Assembly: GCF_015240065.1 (NCBI RefSeq)
Contig: NZ_CP060506.1
Coordinates: 496,001 to 560,000 of the forward strand
From: Nanchangia anserum
GTDB lineage: Bacteria; Actinomycetota; Actinomycetes; Actinomycetales; Actinomycetaceae
DNA: 64,000 nt
Reading direction: 5' to 3'
The notes beneath the pieces were generated by a model. It was not told the origin of the DNA, did no database searches, and was given only the letters and a program-made list of their open reading frames with translations. Both the position numbers and the translations under genes were made by a program. Positions 9,093-18,317 of the stretch are shown piece after piece; within the stretch, counting starts at the first letter, position 1; every line of letters starts with the position of its first letter.

Positions 9093-10274
9093 ATGCGACG
9101 ACGTGCGGTGACTACGGCATGGGTGCCTCGAGCGGTCTCGGGTGCGGCCGTCATCGGTGTCGTCATCGCCGCGGGCGCGGGGGCCGCGGCGTTCACGGTG
9201 AGCCCGCATGACGTCACCCTCGTCGTCGACGGTGCCCGGCGCAGCCTCAGCGTCGGCGACGGCTCGGTGAGCGATGCCCTCGCGGAGGCCGGAGTTCCCG
9301 TTGCCGCTGCCGACGACGTCGTGCCCGCGCGCACCCAGCCGGTGCGCGAGAAGATGACGATCACGCTGACTCACGCCCAACCGGCGTGGGTGCAGGAACC
9401 CGGGGAAAGCGTGCGACCCGTCGTGCCATTGCGGGCACGAGCCTCACCGACCAGGTCGTTCGGCTTCGCCAAGACCATCCGCAGGCCCAGCTGACAGTTC
9501 CGCGCACGGCGTCGGGCACGTCGTTGCCGCTCGTCAGTGATGACACACAGGTGACGGTCCACGTCGACGGCGACACCCGTACCATCGATGCTCCCGCCGG
9601 CCTCGCCGCCGCTGACGCGTTGGCTGCATCCGGCATCGCCCTGGGGCCGCTCGACCAGGTGAGCCTGGGGCTTGGCGGCGAGGGACTGCCATCGCTGACC
9701 ATCACCCGCATTGGGCGCCAGGGCGTGCATGAAGACGTCGAAATTCCCTTCGAGACGCAGGAGAAGAAGGACGACACTCTGTTTGTCGGTCAGCGCATCG
9801 TCGACGTCGAGGGGGTCAGCGGCCTCAAGCGCGTGACGTATGCCGTCCAGTCGGCCAACGGCGCGGAGTCGACACGCGAGGTTGTCTCCGAAGAGGTCGT
9901 GCGCAAACCCGTCAGCGAAGTCGTTCGGGTGGGCACGCGCGAACTCCCCACGGGAGCCGCGGCGAGCGGCAGTGCCGGAGACGCCCAGCAGATCGCGCTG
10001 GCCCTGCTGCCCGAGTTCGGATTTGGCGCCGACCAGTTCACGTGCCTGCAAACCCTGTGGAACCACGAATCCGGTGGACACTCACGGCAACGAATCCCTC
10101 GTCGGGGCCTACGGGATCCCGCAGGCCCTGCCGGGATCGAAGATGGCGTCTGCCGGGGCTGACTGGCGGACGAATCCCGCCACCCAGATCCGCTGGGGCC
10201 TCGGCTACATCGCCCAGCGGTATTCGACCCCGTGTGGGGCGCTCGCGGCATGGAACTCGAAGGGCTGGTATTGA
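9093..10274 (+). CDS. Second Rpf-like DUF348/G5 protein with SLT-type C-terminus (frameshifted as read)
   Basis: A paralogue of the preceding gene. Three frames in order give an N-terminal membrane segment (VIGVVIAAGAGAAAF), DUF348 repeats (VTLVVDGARRSLSVGDGSV, VTVHVDGDTRTIDAPAG), a G5 domain (IPFETQEKKDDTL) and a C-terminal transglycosylase domain with NHESG, GAYGIPQALPGSKMAS and the final WNSKGWY. The C-terminus differs from the first Rpf, being closer to soluble-lytic-transglycosylase folds. Frame changes near 9400-9440 and 10070-10080 break it. Flanking residues are conserved-looking, so sequence errors are likelier than a dead gene. GAGAGGGG precedes the ATG. Confidence 0.8.
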
Positions 10275-10291
10275 GCTTCGCGCGAAGTCGC

Positions 10292-10297
10292 TAGAGT
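10292..10297 (+). promoter_or_regulatory. ksgA-ispE -10 element, leaderless type
   Basis: TAGAGT with 6 nt to GTG 10304; no Shine-Dalgarno in between. Confidence 0.6.
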
Positions 10298-10303
10298 GAG
10301 TCG

Positions 10304-12097
10304 GTGATGGAACCGAGTCCCCACGTCGACCTGCTGACCCCCGCCGCGATTCGCGATCTCGCGCGCGGCCTCGACATTCGCCCGACGAAGACGTTGGGGC
10401 AGAACTTCGTCCACGACGCCGGAACGGTGCGCCGAATCGTTGCTGCGGCGGGACTTGCGCCGGGCACGCACGTGCTCGAGGTCGGTCCGGGGTTGGGGTC
10501 GTTGACGCTGGCTCTCCTCGAGGCCGACATGCGGGTCAGTGCCGTCGAGATCGACCCCAAACTGGCCACCGCGCTGCCGCGCACGGTCGAGACCCGGTGT
10601 GATCGCCCCGAGAACCTCCGCGTCGTGTGGGCCGACGCGCTGACGATCACGGGGGCCGGCGACCTCAACGAGCGCGCGGGGAGTGCGTGGGAGCCGCCGC
10701 GTGCCCTCGTCGCCAACCTGCCCTACAACGTGTCCGTGCCCGTCCTGCTCGGTCTCATCGAGGCCATCCCCGAACTCGAGACGGCGCTCGTCATGGTTCA
10801 GCGCGAGGTCGCCGAACGGCTATGCGCCGGGCCGGGATCGCGCACGTACGGCGTGCCCTCGGCGAAGCTCGCCTGGTACGGCGAGGCGAGGCTGGCCGGC
10901 AACATCGGTCGCAGCGTCTTTTGGCCCGAGCCCCACGTCGATTCGGCGCTCGTGAAATTCCAGCGCCGCCCGCGCTATGAGGCATCCGAGCGCTTCGACA
11001 CGTTCAGCCTCATCGACCAGGCATTCGCTCAGCGCCGCAAGACCCTGCGCAAGGCGCTGGCCGACCTGTGCGGTGGCGCCGATCGAGCGGCGGCCGCGTT
11101 GGAGAGCGCCGGCATCGATCAGCGCTCGCGCGGGGAGGCCCTTGGCATTGACGATTTCGTTCGGCTGGCTCGCGCGGCCCGCCCGGGGCGCGTCGCCCGC
11201 GCGAGTGCCGGGGGAAAGATCAATCTTCTTCTCGACGTCGCGCGCCCCGACGAACGCGGCTACCACCCGCTGCGCTCGCTCTTTTGCGGTCTCGACCTGA
11301 TCGAGACGGTCACGGTGACACCGCGGCTGGGCGAGCGCGTCGACGTGACGACTCGGTGCGCGAGTAAGCAGATCGGCGACCTCGCTGGTCTGTCGACTAA
11401 CGACCACCTGGCGGTGCGTGCCGTGCGGGCCGCCCTCGCTCGCTGCGGCAGGCAGGCGGGATTTCACCTCGACGTCGACAAGCACGTTCCCGTCGCCGGC
11501 GGCATGGCCGGGGGCTCGGCTGATGCCGCGGCAGCCTTGCGCGCAGCCCGTGAGGCATTCGACCTCGACCTCAGCGACGACGACCTCCACGAGATCGCCC
11601 GCGACCTCGGTGCCGATGTGGCCTTCGGCCTCGTCGGCGGCCTCGCGCTAGGCCTCGGCTACGGCGATGTTGTCACCCCGCTCGGCCCGGCGCCGACGCG
11701 GACGTTCGTACTCGCGATCAACGAACGCGGCCTATCGACGCCGGAGGTCTTCGCCGCCTTTGATGCCTCGGGCGCCGGGCGAGCAGCGTGCGAGGACGCG
11801 CTGTCGCCACGGTGGATGCAGGCGCTAGCCGACCCCGATCCGAGCGCACTGGGCGAACTCGTGAGCAACGACCTGACCGACGCCGCCCTCAGCCTGCGTC
11901 CGGATCTGCGAGAGATCATGCGCGCCGGAGACGACGCCGGGGCCGTGTGCACGTTTGTGTCGGGGTCCGGCCCGACCATTGTGGCGCTGGCGCGTGACGA
12001 CGAGCACGCGGCGGCGCTGGCACGCGCACTGGCGGCCGCACCGGGCGTCGCCGCCACCGTGATCGCCACGGGGCCGGTCGTACCCGGGGAGGACTAA
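10304..12097 (+). CDS. ksgA-ispE: KsgA-IspE in-frame fusion: 16S rRNA dimethyladenosine transferase / CDP-ME kinase
   Basis: One 597-residue open frame encodes two enzymes. Residues 1 to about 295 are RsmA/KsgA, which dimethylates two adjacent adenines near the 16S rRNA 3' end (KTLGQNFVHD, EVGPGLGSLT, VANLPYNVS, FWPEPHVDSALV). From about 300 the frame continues into IspE, the GHMP kinase of the MEP pathway (GGKINLLLDVA, PVAGGMAGGSADAAAAL at about 397-413, VSGSGPTIVAL). The genes are usually separate and adjacent or overlapping. No stop occurs at the junction near 11200; a missed indel there could create the fusion, although this stretch is otherwise clean. The ABC-F gene follows after 2 bp. 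Confidence 0.88.
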   Translation: MMEPSPHVDLLTPAAIRDLARGLDIRPTKTLGQNFVHDAGTVRRIVAAAGLAPGTHVLEVGPGLGSLTLALLEADMRVSAVEIDPKLATALPRTVETRCDRPENLRVVWADALTITGAGDLNERAGSAWEPPRALVANLPYNVSVPVLLGLIEAIPELETALVMVQREVAERLCAGPGSRTYGVPSAKLAWYGEARLAGNIGRSVFWPEPHVDSALVKFQRRPRYEASERFDTFSLIDQAFAQRRKTLRKALADLCGGADRAAAALESAGIDQRSRGEALGIDDFVRLARAARPGRVARASAGGKINLLLDVARPDERGYHPLRSLFCGLDLIETVTVTPRLGERVDVTTRCASKQIGDLAGLSTNDHLAVRAVRAALARCGRQAGFHLDVDKHVPVAGGMAGGSADAAAALRAAREAFDLDLSDDDLHEIARDLGADVAFGLVGGLALGLGYGDVVTPLGPAPTRTFVLAINERGLSTPEVFAAFDASGAGRAACEDALSPRWMQALADPDPSALGELVSNDLTDAALSLRPDLREIMRAGDDAGAVCTFVSGSGPTIVALARDDEHAAALARALAAAPGVAATVIATGPVVPGED

Positions 12098-12099
12098 GC

Positions 12100-13938
12100 A
12101 TGGCTTTTCTCGTCGGCACAAAGGACGCGGGCGTGCGCGGGGGCGTGCGGCGGATTCTCGGCGGGGTCACCGTCGCCCTCGACGATGGCGATCGCGTCGG
12201 CATCGTCGGCCCCAACGGAGCGGGCAAGTCGACCCTGCTCCATGTCCTCGCCGGTACCCGCTCCCTGGACGCGGGCGATCGCAGCCTCAGCGGCGGCGTG
12301 CGCATCTCGACGCTGTCCCAGGCCGACGACTTCGTTGCCGGCGTGAGCGTGCGCGAGGCCGTCCACGGCACTCGACCCGAGCACGAGTGGGCGTCGGATC
12401 CCCTCGTGCGCGACATTCATTCGGGGTTGCTCACCGACGTCGATCTCGCTGCCGAGGTCGCGACGCTCTCGGGCGGGCAGCGCCGCCGAGTGGCGCTCGC
12501 GCGCTGCCTCAGCCGCGACGCCGACGTCGTCTTGCTCGACGAACCGACGAACCACCTCGACGTCGAGGGTGTCGACTGGCTCGCCACCTATCTGCTGCGC
12601 CGTTTCCGTCCTGGGCACGGCGCACTGGCGGTCGTCACCCACGATCGGTGGTTCCTCGACGCCGTGTGCACGCGCATGTGGGAGGTCGTCGGCGCGGTCG
12701 ATCCCGGCGACGAGCGCCCCCAGGTTGCCGGCTACGTCGAGGAATACGACGGTTCCTACGCGGCTTACATCCTCGCTCGGGCCGAGCGCGCCCGTCAGGC
12801 GGCCACTCAGGCCCGCAAGCGTGCGAACCTGCTGCGCAAGGAGCTGGCGTGGCTTCGCCGCGGTGCCCCGGCGCGCACGTCGAAACCGAAGTTCCGCATT
12901 GATGCGGCCGAGGCCCTCATCGCCGACGCGCCGCCCCCGCGCGACAGCGTCGAGCTCGTCGCGACGGCGACGGCGAGGCTGGGCAAGCGCGTCGTCGATC
13001 TTGAGGGCGTCTCGCTGGCATTCCTCGCGCCCGATGGTGCGCGCCGGGTCATCCTGGACGAGCAGACGTGGCGGCTCGCGCCCGGTGAGCGGGTCGGCAT
13101 CGTCGGCGTCAATGGCGCGGGAAAGACGACCCTGCTGCGCCTCATTGATGGCACCTACGAGCCCGATGGCGGGCGGGTGAAGCGCGGTAAGACCGTCGAG
13201 ATCGCTCAGCTCTCGCAGTCGACCCATGAACTCGATGAGCTGGGGGACCTGCGCGTTAACGAGGCAGTAGCCGCCGTTAAGCGCTCGATGATGATTCAGG
13301 GTAAGGAAGTCAGCGCGAGCCAGCTCGTCGAGCGTCTCGGTTTTACCCGGGAGCGGGCGTGGACGCCGGTTCGCGACATCTCGGGCGGCGAGCGACGCCG
13401 GCTCCAGCTCATGCGCGCCCTCATGGCCGAACCCAACGTGTTGCTGCTGGATGAGCCGACGAACGACCTCGACACTGACACCCTCGCGGCGTTTGAGGAC
13501 CTCCTCGATTCGTTCCCGGGCACGCTCGTCGTCGTCTCGCACGATCGCTACTTTCTTCAGCGTGTCACCGATCACCAGGTGGCGCTGCTCGGGGACGGAA
13601 CGATCCGAGACCTGCCGGGCGGCGTCGACGAGTATCTGCGCCTGCGCGCCCAGGGCGCACGAGAGCCGCGGCCTCCCGCACCCGCCGATGCGCCGCAACC
13701 CGCGGGTCTCAGCGGCAAACAGCGCCACGCCGCGCGCAAGGAACTCGGCGCGCTCGAGCGCAAGCTCGCCAAGCTCGAGGCACGGCTCACCGAACTCGAG
13801 GGCGAGATGGCGCAGGCGGCGACGGCCGGCGACGTCACCACGCTGGCGGAGCTTGACCGCGACACGCGCGAGGTGCGCGACCAGCGCGACCAGGTCGAAC
13901 AGGCGTGGCTGGAGCTGGCCGATCAGCTCGACGGGTGA
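12100..13938 (+). CDS. ABC-F family ATPase (Uup-like)
   Basis: A 612-residue protein with two ABC cassettes and no membrane segments, so an ABC-F ribosome-associated ATPase rather than a transporter. Walker A motifs are GPNGAGKST and GVNGAGKTT, signatures LSGGQRRRVAL and ISGGERRRLQL, Walker B VLLDEPTNHLD and LLLDEPTNDLD. A basic linker (AERARQAATQARKRANLLRKEL) separates them, and the C-terminus is a coiled coil of about 80 residues, as in Uup. Likely function is to resolve stalled ribosomes or, less likely, antibiotic protection. It starts 2 bp after ksgA-ispE. Confidence 0.93.
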   Translation: MAFLVGTKDAGVRGGVRRILGGVTVALDDGDRVGIVGPNGAGKSTLLHVLAGTRSLDAGDRSLSGGVRISTLSQADDFVAGVSVREAVHGTRPEHEWASDPLVRDIHSGLLTDVDLAAEVATLSGGQRRRVALARCLSRDADVVLLDEPTNHLDVEGVDWLATYLLRRFRPGHGALAVVTHDRWFLDAVCTRMWEVVGAVDPGDERPQVAGYVEEYDGSYAAYILARAERARQAATQARKRANLLRKELAWLRRGAPARTSKPKFRIDAAEALIADAPPPRDSVELVATATARLGKRVVDLEGVSLAFLAPDGARRVILDEQTWRLAPGERVGIVGVNGAGKTTLLRLIDGTYEPDGGRVKRGKTVEIAQLSQSTHELDELGDLRVNEAVAAVKRSMMIQGKEVSASQLVERLGFTRERAWTPVRDISGGERRRLQLMRALMAEPNVLLLDEPTNDLDTDTLAAFEDLLDSFPGTLVVVSHDRYFLQRVTDHQVALLGDGTIRDLPGGVDEYLRLRAQGAREPRPPAPADAPQPAGLSGKQRHAARKELGALERKLAKLEARLTELEGEMAQAATAGDVTTLAELDRDTREVRDQRDQVEQAWLELADQLDG

Positions 13939-13961
13939 AGTGGTCGGCCCCGATTACCTCG

Positions 13962-15317
13962 CTAGAACCGGATCGCGTCAATCGGCTTGATCCGCACGGC
14001 GATCGACGCCGGGATGATCCCGCATAGGGCGCCGACGAACGCGGCGATAGCCAATCCGGTGAGGGCGCTGGAGAGCGGATAGGGCGTCTGTGACAGGTCG
14101 GGGTATCCCAGCAGCTCACCGGGGACGAAGCGCACCGTGAGGATCGACAGGATGACCCCGACGACGCCGGCGACCGTGGTGGCGACGACCGATTCGAGGA
14201 ACACGGCGAAGAAGATGCGCTTCGCCGAGGCCCCCATCGAGCGGCGAATTCCGATCTCGCGCACGCGTTGGCGAATGGTGACGATCGAGACCGTCAGCAG
14301 GCCCAGGGCGCCGATGAGGATGACGATCGCGCCGATGCCGCCGATGACCATCTGGAAGGTCTGCATCGTCTGCTGACTCGAGGCCTCGGCCTCGGCGTCG
14401 ACGAGATTGTCGACCGTGTAGCCCGGTCCCAGGCGCGAGGCCAGCGCGGAGCTGAGAACCTGTGACGCCGGGGTGATCTGCTCGGGAGGAACGGCGACGT
14501 AGACGGTTTGATAGGCGAGAGCCTCGCTCAGCGCCTGCGGCGAAAAGACCGTGAACAGGGCGTCATAGGACAGGTAGATCTTGGGCATGGGCGCAAGCGT
14601 GCCATCGTTGACGACGCCGACGACCGTGAAGCTTGGGGCGCCGGGGGAGCGCGCGCTGAATCGCGGGTACTGGGTGATGTCGGGGCGTCCCAGGCGTTCC
14701 CACATCATCGTGTTGACGACGACGGGATTCATCTGTCGCTCCCCGTCGCCAGCCTCGAGCAGGCGTCCGCGGACGAGTTTGTGGTCGAAGATCGTGAAGT
14801 AGGCGGGATCGACGCCGGCGATCGCAGGTGTTTGCGCACACGGGTCGGTCGGGTCCCACCCGGCCGCGTCGTCGTACCCCTCACAGTCCAGTGCCCCCGG
14901 GGCAGTGACGTTTATCTGCATCTCGGCCGAGCGTGAGGCGAGCGTCGCGTGGGTTTGCTCGAAGAGATCGCGCGCCGCCGCAGCAACCGGATTGGCCGCG
15001 TGGCCGGTGTCGTCGATGCTGACCGGGGCGGCCCCACTCTCGTCGCCGCCCGTGTCGCCACCTGGATCTTGTGTCGCGTCGTCAGTCGCGCTGGCGGTTA
15101 CCCCCAGCGACACGGTGCCGCGGATGCCGGACATGTGGACGTTCTCGGTTTCCAGGGTGCGCACCATCATCGTCCCCAGCGCCATGACCGTGCCCATCGC
15201 CCACACGGCGGCGGCCACGCCGATGAGCGAGAGGATGACGCGACCGCGGTTGATGACGAGTTCCTCCCATGCCTCGGTGAGTGCCCCGAGAACCTCTTTG
15301 AGCACTGCGCCCCTCAT
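13962..15317 (-). CDS. MacB/FtsX-family ABC transporter permease
   Basis: A 451-residue membrane protein: an N-terminal helix (VILSLIGVAAAVWAMGTVMAL), a large extracytoplasmic MacB-type domain (about 60-310) and three C-terminal helices with the FtsX core (GIGAIVILIGALGLLTVSIV, REIGIRRSMGASAKRI, the last helix before CGIIPASIAVRIKP). Its start overlaps the ATPase stop by 4 bp, so the pair is translationally coupled. With the adaptor gene upstream it forms a tripartite-like MacAB exporter as found in Gram-positives. The substrate is unknown; peptides, bacteriocins or envelope-stress compounds are typical. Confidence 0.9.
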   Translation of the reverse strand: MRGAVLKEVLGALTEAWEELVINRGRVILSLIGVAAAVWAMGTVMALGTMMVRTLETENVHMSGIRGTVSLGVTASATDDATQDPGGDTGGDESGAAPVSIDDTGHAANPVAAAARDLFEQTHATLASRSAEMQINVTAPGALDCEGYDDAAGWDPTDPCAQTPAIAGVDPAYFTIFDHKLVRGRLLEAGDGERQMNPVVVNTMMWERLGRPDITQYPRFSARSPGAPSFTVVGVVNDGTLAPMPKIYLSYDALFTVFSPQALSEALAYQTVYVAVPPEQITPASQVLSSALASRLGPGYTVDNLVDAEAEASSQQTMQTFQMVIGGIGAIVILIGALGLLTVSIVTIRQRVREIGIRRSMGASAKRIFFAVFLESVVATTVAGVVGVILSILTVRFVPGELLGYPDLSQTPYPLSSALTGLAIAAFVGALCGIIPASIAVRIKPIDAIRF

Positions 15318-16054
15318 CGGCCCTCCTCCCGCTCATGCTGTGGTGGTGCGGACAACGCGGCGAGGACGTCACGTTCGCGTGGGGCATGCAGGCGCCCGTC
15401 GGCGATCTCGAGGACGCGGTCGGCGCGTGCCGCCACCGCCGGATCGTGGGTGATGACGACGAGCGCCGCCTCGGTCTCGGCCGCGATCTCCTCGAGGAGG
15501 TCGATGACAATCGCCCCCGTCGTTCGATCCAGTGCTCCCGTCGGCTCATCGGCCAAGATAACGCGGGGTTTACGTACGAGTGCACGCGCGATCGCGACGC
15601 GCTGTTGCTCGCCGCCCGACAGGTGCCCGGGCATCGCGTCGGCACGATCGGCTAGGCCGACGCGCTCAAGCATGGCGAGGGCCTGGTCGTGACGGGTCCA
15701 CAGGTCGGCGGGGTTGGGCGAGTAGAGAAAAGGGACGGCGACGTTGTCGAGGGCGCTGCGCGAGGCGAACAGGTTGAACTGTTGGAAGATGAAACCGAAC
15801 TGCTGCCCGCGCAGCCTGGCCCGCGCGCCCTCGCTGAGCGTGGCGACGTCGACGTCGTCGAACAGGTAAGTCCCCTCGTCGGGCAGGTCGAGCATGCCGA
15901 TGATGTTGAGCAGCGTCGATTTTCCCGTTCCCGACTGGCCGACGATTCCGAGATGTTCGCCCGCCGAGACTTCGAGGTCGATGCCGCGCAGGATCGGCAG
16001 CGGGTCACCATTTTGCAAGATGACGGTGCGGTGGACGTTGCGCAGTGTGAGCAT
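15314..16054 (-). CDS. ABC transporter ATP-binding protein (MacB/LolD type)
   Basis: A 246-residue ATPase energising the neighbouring permease. Walker A is GQSGTGKST, the Q-loop FIFQQFNLF, the signature LSGGEQQRVAIARAL and Walker B VILADEPTGALD, followed by the H-loop VITHDP. The FQQFNL sequence and the TGALD ending are typical of the MacB/LolD/FtsE group. It overlaps the permease by 4 bp and follows the adaptor by 2 bp, so all three are one operon. Confidence 0.95.
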   Translation of the reverse strand: MLTLRNVHRTVILQNGDPLPILRGIDLEVSAGEHLGIVGQSGTGKSTLLNIIGMLDLPDEGTYLFDDVDVATLSEGARARLRGQQFGFIFQQFNLFASRSALDNVAVPFLYSPNPADLWTRHDQALAMLERVGLADRADAMPGHLSGGEQQRVAIARALVRKPRVILADEPTGALDRTTGAIVIDLLEEIAAETEAALVVITHDPAVAARADRVLEIADGRLHAPRERDVLAALSAPPQHEREEGR

Positions 16055-16056
16055 GG

Positions 16057-17028
16057 CTAGCCCTGCTCGCCGGTGGGATCATCTGTCGCGTCCTCGCTGG
16101 CGGGGACGAACTCGAGGACCTCGGTGGACTCGTCGAGTCCGCTCGTGATCTCGATCAGCGTGCCGTCGGTGATCCCCAGTCCCACGGTCTGCGGCTTGGG
16201 CTTGGCGGATCCCTGCGCCGGAAGATAGACGCGTCCCTCGCGGTAGCGGCCCTCGACCGCGGTCACCGGCAGCGTGAGGACGTCGCTGACCGAGCCGCCC
16301 GCGATCGTCAGCTTGCCGGTTACCCCGTCAAACACGCGCTGGTCGGAAGGAATGTCGCAGCGGATCTTCGGCGTCGTGGCGACGTTGGTGCTGCCTCCTC
16401 CCTCGCTGTTCTGCGTGCTCGTCTGCGCGGGGCCGGACAGCGTCGTGAGATTGATGCAGGCGAAGGGTGCCGGCCCGTCCGTGATGGCGAGTTCGCCCTG
16501 GGGCGGCAGCGACTGGAGCGCGTAGAGCTGATCGGGAGTGACGGTGACCTCGGCGTGGAAGGCCTCGGGCAGGATCGATCCGATCGCCTCCCCGATCGTC
16601 ACCTCCTGCCCGACGATCGCGTCGAGAGTGACCGTGCCCGTCCCCGTGGCCGACACGGTGATCCACCGCGACGTCGGTGCCGCGTCGGGAGTGGTCGGCT
16701 CGCTCGTCTGCTTGACCTGGAAGAGCGGCGCCCCGCGCGAGACGCTGTGGCCCGAGGACACGTACACCTTGACGATCTCGCCGGCAGCGGTCGCTTTGAT
16801 CGGCACCGATTCGTTGCGCACGACGGTGGCGCGCAACGACACGGTGTTCTCGATGTCGCCGCGGCTCGCCGTCACCGTTGGCGTGATGAAGTCGCCCTGC
16901 CCGGTGACGGGGTCATCGGGCGAGTTCGAGGGGAAGAACGCGAATTTGACCAGCGCGACGGCGATGACCGCCCCGATGATGAGCTTGAGGACGGTGGCGA
17001 TCTGGGAGCGTGTGGAGCGGCTAACCAT
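16057..17028 (-). CDS. MacA-like membrane-fusion (HlyD-family) adaptor
   Basis: A 323-residue protein with one N-terminal membrane anchor (LKLIIGAVIAVALVKFAFF) and an extracytoplasmic adaptor region. A lipoyl/barrel-sandwich half motif (VPIKATAAGEIVKVYVSSGHSVSRGAPLF) lies at about 75-105, the complementary half (ISVSATGTGTVT-like, GQEVTIGEAIGSI) follows, and a beta-barrel and membrane-proximal domain (VYLPAQGSAKPKPQTVGLGITDGTLIEI) ends the protein. It heads the transporter operon. In Gram-positive MacAB-like systems such adaptors gate the permease domain. A GAGGTG precedes the ATG. Confidence 0.88.
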   Translation of the reverse strand: MVSRSTRSQIATVLKLIIGAVIAVALVKFAFFPSNSPDDPVTGQGDFITPTVTASRGDIENTVSLRATVVRNESVPIKATAAGEIVKVYVSSGHSVSRGAPLFQVKQTSEPTTPDAAPTSRWITVSATGTGTVTLDAIVGQEVTIGEAIGSILPEAFHAEVTVTPDQLYALQSLPPQGELAITDGPAPFACINLTTLSGPAQTSTQNSEGGGSTNVATTPKIRCDIPSDQRVFDGVTGKLTIAGGSVSDVLTLPVTAVEGRYREGRVYLPAQGSAKPKPQTVGLGITDGTLIEITSGLDESTEVLEFVPASEDATDDPTGEQG

Positions 17029-17097
17029 CGGGGCACCTCATTGTTCGACGATGGATGTCTTCTCGGACCACTGGCTGCAGCGAGCGGACGAGCGTGC

Positions 17098-17610
17098 TTA
17101 CGAGTCTAGCGGGATGAGAACGCGTCGCAGGAGATTTGCCAATTCGTCTCGGTGGGCGTCGTCGAGCGGGGCCAACAGGTCGCGTTCGACGCGGACGAGC
17201 TCGCCAAGTGCATGGTCGACGCGCTCTTTGCCGGCGTCGGTCAGCGACACCTGCACGCCGCGGCGGTCGTGAGGCGAGGGCGAGCGCACGACGAGGCCCT
17301 GGTCTTCGAGGCGGTCGATCCGGTTTGTCATCGTCCCCGACGACACGAGTAGCTCCGTCATGAGGCTGCCCGGCGTGGCCGAATACGGCGCACCGGCGCG
17401 GCGCAGCGCTGAGAGCACGTCGAACTCCCACGGCTCGAGTCCGTGGGCGAGGAACGCCTGGCGGCGGCGCAGATCGAGTTGGCGTGCTAGGCGGGACACG
17501 CGCGAGAACACCTCCATCGGCGAGGTATCGAGATCGGGAAGGACCTCGGCCCACGCCTGGGTGATCTGGTCCACTTCGTCACGCCGGGGCAGAGAGGTCG
17601 ACTTCGTCAC
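17098..17610 (-). CDS. MarR family transcriptional regulator
   Basis: A 170-residue winged-helix regulator. The recognition region LLVSSGTMTNRIDRLEDQGLV and the wing RSPSPHDRRGVQVSLTDAG are clear MarR features. GTG 17610 is chosen because TATCTT lies exactly 6 nt upstream; a longer frame to 17787 overlaps tetR and has no family-like sequence. It lies 69 bp upstream of the exporter operon on the same strand, so it probably controls that operon in response to a ligand. Its own promoter is in the 50-bp gap after tetR. Confidence 0.9.
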   Translation of the reverse strand: MTKSTSLPRRDEVDQITQAWAEVLPDLDTSPMEVFSRVSRLARQLDLRRRQAFLAHGLEPWEFDVLSALRRAGAPYSATPGSLMTELLVSSGTMTNRIDRLEDQGLVVRSPSPHDRRGVQVSLTDAGKERVDHALGELVRVERDLLAPLDDAHRDELANLLRRVLIPLDS

Positions 17611-17616
17611 ATCCCC

Positions 17617-17622
17617 AAGATA
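17617..17622 (-). promoter_or_regulatory. marR -10 element, leaderless type
   Basis: TATCTT on the minus strand, 6 nt before the GTG start codon at 17610. Confidence 0.55.
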
Positions 17623-17660
17623 CGTGATACCGGCGCGCGCGCCCGCACGCGTCCGCGGCC

Positions 17661-18287
17661 TCACTTCTTCGTCGGCGTCGTCAACAGCGTGGGGTTGTGG
17701 GAGAGATGGCGCATGCCGAGCCAGGCGAGATTGGCCAGGTGGGCCGCCACCTCGTACTTGTCGGGTTTGCGCACGTCCAACCACCACTGGCCGACTTGGG
17801 AGACCATGCCCACGAGCATCTGGGCGTACATCGGCGCCCAGTCGGGGTTGTAGTGGGATTCCTTGAACTGTTTGGCGACGATGGCCTGGACCTTGACGGC
17901 GACGTCGCCGATGACCGACCAGTAGGTGCCCGACGTCGACGTCGGGGGAGCGTCGCGAACCATGATGCGGAAGCCGTCAGAATTCGTCTCGATGAAGTCG
18001 AGTAGGGCGAGGGCGGCCTGCTCGGCCATCTGGCGCGGTGACGTCGAGGTGAGAAGCGCCTCGGTGATTGAGGACACGAGGCGCTGGACCTCGCGATCGA
18101 CGACGACGGCGTAAATCGCCTCTTTGCCGCCAAAGTGCTCGTACACGACGGGTTTGGAGACGTGGGCGGCCTGGGCGATTTCCTCCATCGAGGTCGCCTC
18201 GTAGCCATTGGCGGCAAAGACGCTGCGTGCGACGGTGATGAGCTGTTCGCGCCGCTGAAGCCCGGTCATCCGCACACGTTTACTCAC
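17661..18287 (-). CDS. TetR family transcriptional regulator
   Basis: A 208-residue regulator. The N-terminal helix-turn-helix is typical (QLITVARSVFAANGYEATSMEEIAQAAHVSKPVVYEHFGGKEAIY); the rest is a ligand-binding domain containing DGFRIMVRDAPPTSTSGTYW. The GTG at 18287 has AAGGA 8-9 nt upstream. It is followed by marR and the exporter operon on the same strand, but marR has its own promoter, so their regulation may be separate. A 17-bp palindrome next to its -10 suggests autoregulation. The ligand is unknown. Confidence 0.92.
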   Translation of the reverse strand: MSKRVRMTGLQRREQLITVARSVFAANGYEATSMEEIAQAAHVSKPVVYEHFGGKEAIYAVVVDREVQRLVSSITEALLTSTSPRQMAEQAALALLDFIETNSDGFRIMVRDAPPTSTSGTYWSVIGDVAVKVQAIVAKQFKESHYNPDWAPMYAQMLVGMVSQVGQWWLDVRKPDKYEVAAHLANLAWLGMRHLSHNPTLLTTPTKK

Positions 18288-18317
18288 AACTCATCCTTCC
18301 TTAATCCGCCATTTCTC

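Noticed and set aside
12094-13728. 544-codon open frame on the minus strand
   Set aside because: Mirror of the ABC-F ATPase gene; composition-driven.
17611-17787. N-terminal extension of MarR to an upstream start at 17787
   Set aside because: It overlaps tetR by 127 bp and has no family-like sequence; the promoter at 17617-17622 lies inside it.
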